From Arthrobacter sp. ISL-95 (lineage in GTDB: Bacteria; Actinomycetota; Actinomycetes; Actinomycetales; Micrococcaceae), in contig NZ_JAGGPR010000011.1 of the NCBI RefSeq assembly GCF_018613695.1, forward strand, positions 62,001-126,000: a DNA stretch of 64,000 nt, read 5' to 3'. Position 1 is the first letter of the stretch. Each line of letters begins with the position of its first letter. Shown piece by piece: positions 63,321-64,000 of the stretch. A program made the translations under genes and the position numbers. The notes under the pieces are model-generated. The model saw only the letters and a program-made list of their open reading frames with translations, ran no database searches and was not told the origin of the DNA.

Positions 63321-64000
63321 CTACCGGGTTTTGGACGCTTTCAGGGCAAGAAGGGTTTTCTCGTCTGCGGGTGCGTTGCCGCTGGCACGCTGCTCCCGGA
63401 AGTGCTCGCGGGCAGCATCCTGCCGTGTTGCTTCGGCGCCCGTGGCAATGGAGGCACGGAGGTGCTCAGGTCCGTAGCCGAAAGCGTCAACGAGGTCCAC
63501 GGCGTGCGGACGGATCTTGACCAGCAAGCGGTTGATGTACGTGCCAACGGTGCGGCCACGCTGCATCGACAGCCTTCCGTTCATGAGGTACCAGGAAAGG
63601 TGCTTCTCGATCAAGGACAAGCCGAACAGGTCGCGAAGCCAGGTCAAAACCCGCTTGGTTCCCTCATCCGATACCTGTGCGAGGGCTTCAGTGAAAGCCT
63701 CCCATTGCAGAAGTTCGGCGTGCGCCTGAGCCGCTTCAATGAGTTCGTGTTGGTGCTGGTTGAACAGCGCGGCAGCTTGGTGTTGGGGAAGCTTGTTGGC
63801 CCCCTTCAGTGCAGCACCGACCTCGGCAACCATCGACTGGACGCGGTCAGCCAGGAGGGTGCGCTGGCCTTCCTCGTCCCGCAAAGCCAAAGCCGCCTTC
63901 TGAACTGAACCGGTGTCGGCCACGAACTGGGCTACCTGCCGCAGGCCCGTCCGGTGCAGGGCTACGCCGGCTGCCTGATCCACCACATAGCGGGCCAGGA
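63321..64000 (-). CDS. Acyl-CoA oxidase/dehydrogenase-like protein (C-terminal fragment in window)
   Basis: The minus-strand frame is open to the window edge, so the N-terminus lies beyond 64000; about 226 residues are visible. The helical segment includes QAAGVALHRTGLRQVAQFV, HELIEAAQAHAELLQWEAF and LFGLSLIEKHLSWYLMNGRL, followed by YINRLLVKIRPHAVDLVDAF. This matches the C-terminal half of acyl-CoA oxidases and the ACOX-like acyl-CoA dehydrogenases of actinobacteria. The FAD- and CoA-binding part is missing, so dehydrogenase and oxidase cannot be told apart. The GTG at 63986 is internal. Confidence 0.78.
   Translation of the reverse strand, partial: LARYVVDQAAGVALHRTGLRQVAQFVADTGSVQKAALALRDEEGQRTLLADRVQSMVAEVGAALKGANKLPQHQAAALFNQHQHELIEAAQAHAELLQWEAFTEALAQVSDEGTKRVLTWLRDLFGLSLIEKHLSWYLMNGRLSMQRGRTVGTYINRLLVKIRPHAVDLVDAFGYGPEHLRASIATGAEATRQDAAREHFREQRASGNAPADEKTLLALKASKTR

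Overview
The window reads as chromosomal DNA of a high-GC Gram-positive bacterium of the Micrococcaceae (Arthrobacter/Paenarthrobacter type). The markers are rapZ-yvcK-whiA behind uvrC, the RNA polymerase binding protein RbpA, OpcA beside Zwf, a SufR-led suf operon next to ctaA/ctaB, a biotin ECF transporter and a divergent glgC/glgA pair. Genus is inferred from family content and order, not from a marker comparison. Both ends cut genes: uvrC on the left and an acyl-CoA oxidase/dehydrogenase-type gene on the right. No rRNA, tRNA, CRISPR array or recognisable insertion sequence was seen.

Layout. 1-4.5 kb: uvrC (partial), rapZ, yvcK, whiA. 4.7-9 kb: sodA with its terminator, then gap-pgk-tpiA-secG ending at a strong terminator. 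9.1-17.7 kb: rbpA faces a pentose-phosphate operon on the minus strand (tkt-tal-pgi-zwf-opcA-pgl). The apparent terminator of that operon is a perfect 15-bp hairpin lying inside the rbpA coding sequence. 18.1-27.1 kb: ctaB and ctaA (heme O and heme A synthesis) are separated by about 5.3 kb of accessory DNA. It holds a stand-alone TOPRIM protein, a secreted crystallin-like (I36-type) protein, a lipoprotein, a membrane-fusion protein with a peptidoglycan-binding domain, and a MacB-like ABC ATPase-permease. An ABC-2 exporter pair follows ctaA's side.

27.2-32.4 kb: sufR-sufB-sufD-Rieske-sufC-sufT, with no sufS or sufU in the operon. 32.5-38 kb: a zinc metallopeptidase, an acyl-CoA ligase and thiolase pair resembling Bacillus YhfT/YhfS, and convergent bioY-ecfA-ecfT. 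38.3-44 kb: an ABC-F protein, a GC-rich tandem repeat patch, a YbaK-like deacylase, SURF1, two small proteins, fabG and a second SDR. 44.1-46.6 kb: a small low-GC-edged segment, bounded by near-identical direct repeats, carrying an orphan sugar-type ABC ATPase and a roadblock protein.

46.7-55.4 kb: serB, a soluble ABC ATPase, a TSUP permease, an rRNA/tRNA methyltransferase, rpmE2, a lipoate ligase, pepN and a YeiH-type transporter. 55.5-58.9 kb: an ATP-grasp, alpha-E and transglutaminase operon, a conserved but functionally unresolved peptide-ligation set. 59-64 kb: a zinc-ribbon SDR, glgC and glgA, then the truncated acyl-CoA oxidase.

The strongest candidates for undescribed biology are: the I36/lipoprotein/MFP/MacB cassette with a 21-bp-phased heptamer array in its upstream region; the repeat-bounded ATPase/roadblock segment; the ligase/thiolase pair whose thiolase lacks its second catalytic cysteine; and the terminator embedded in rbpA.
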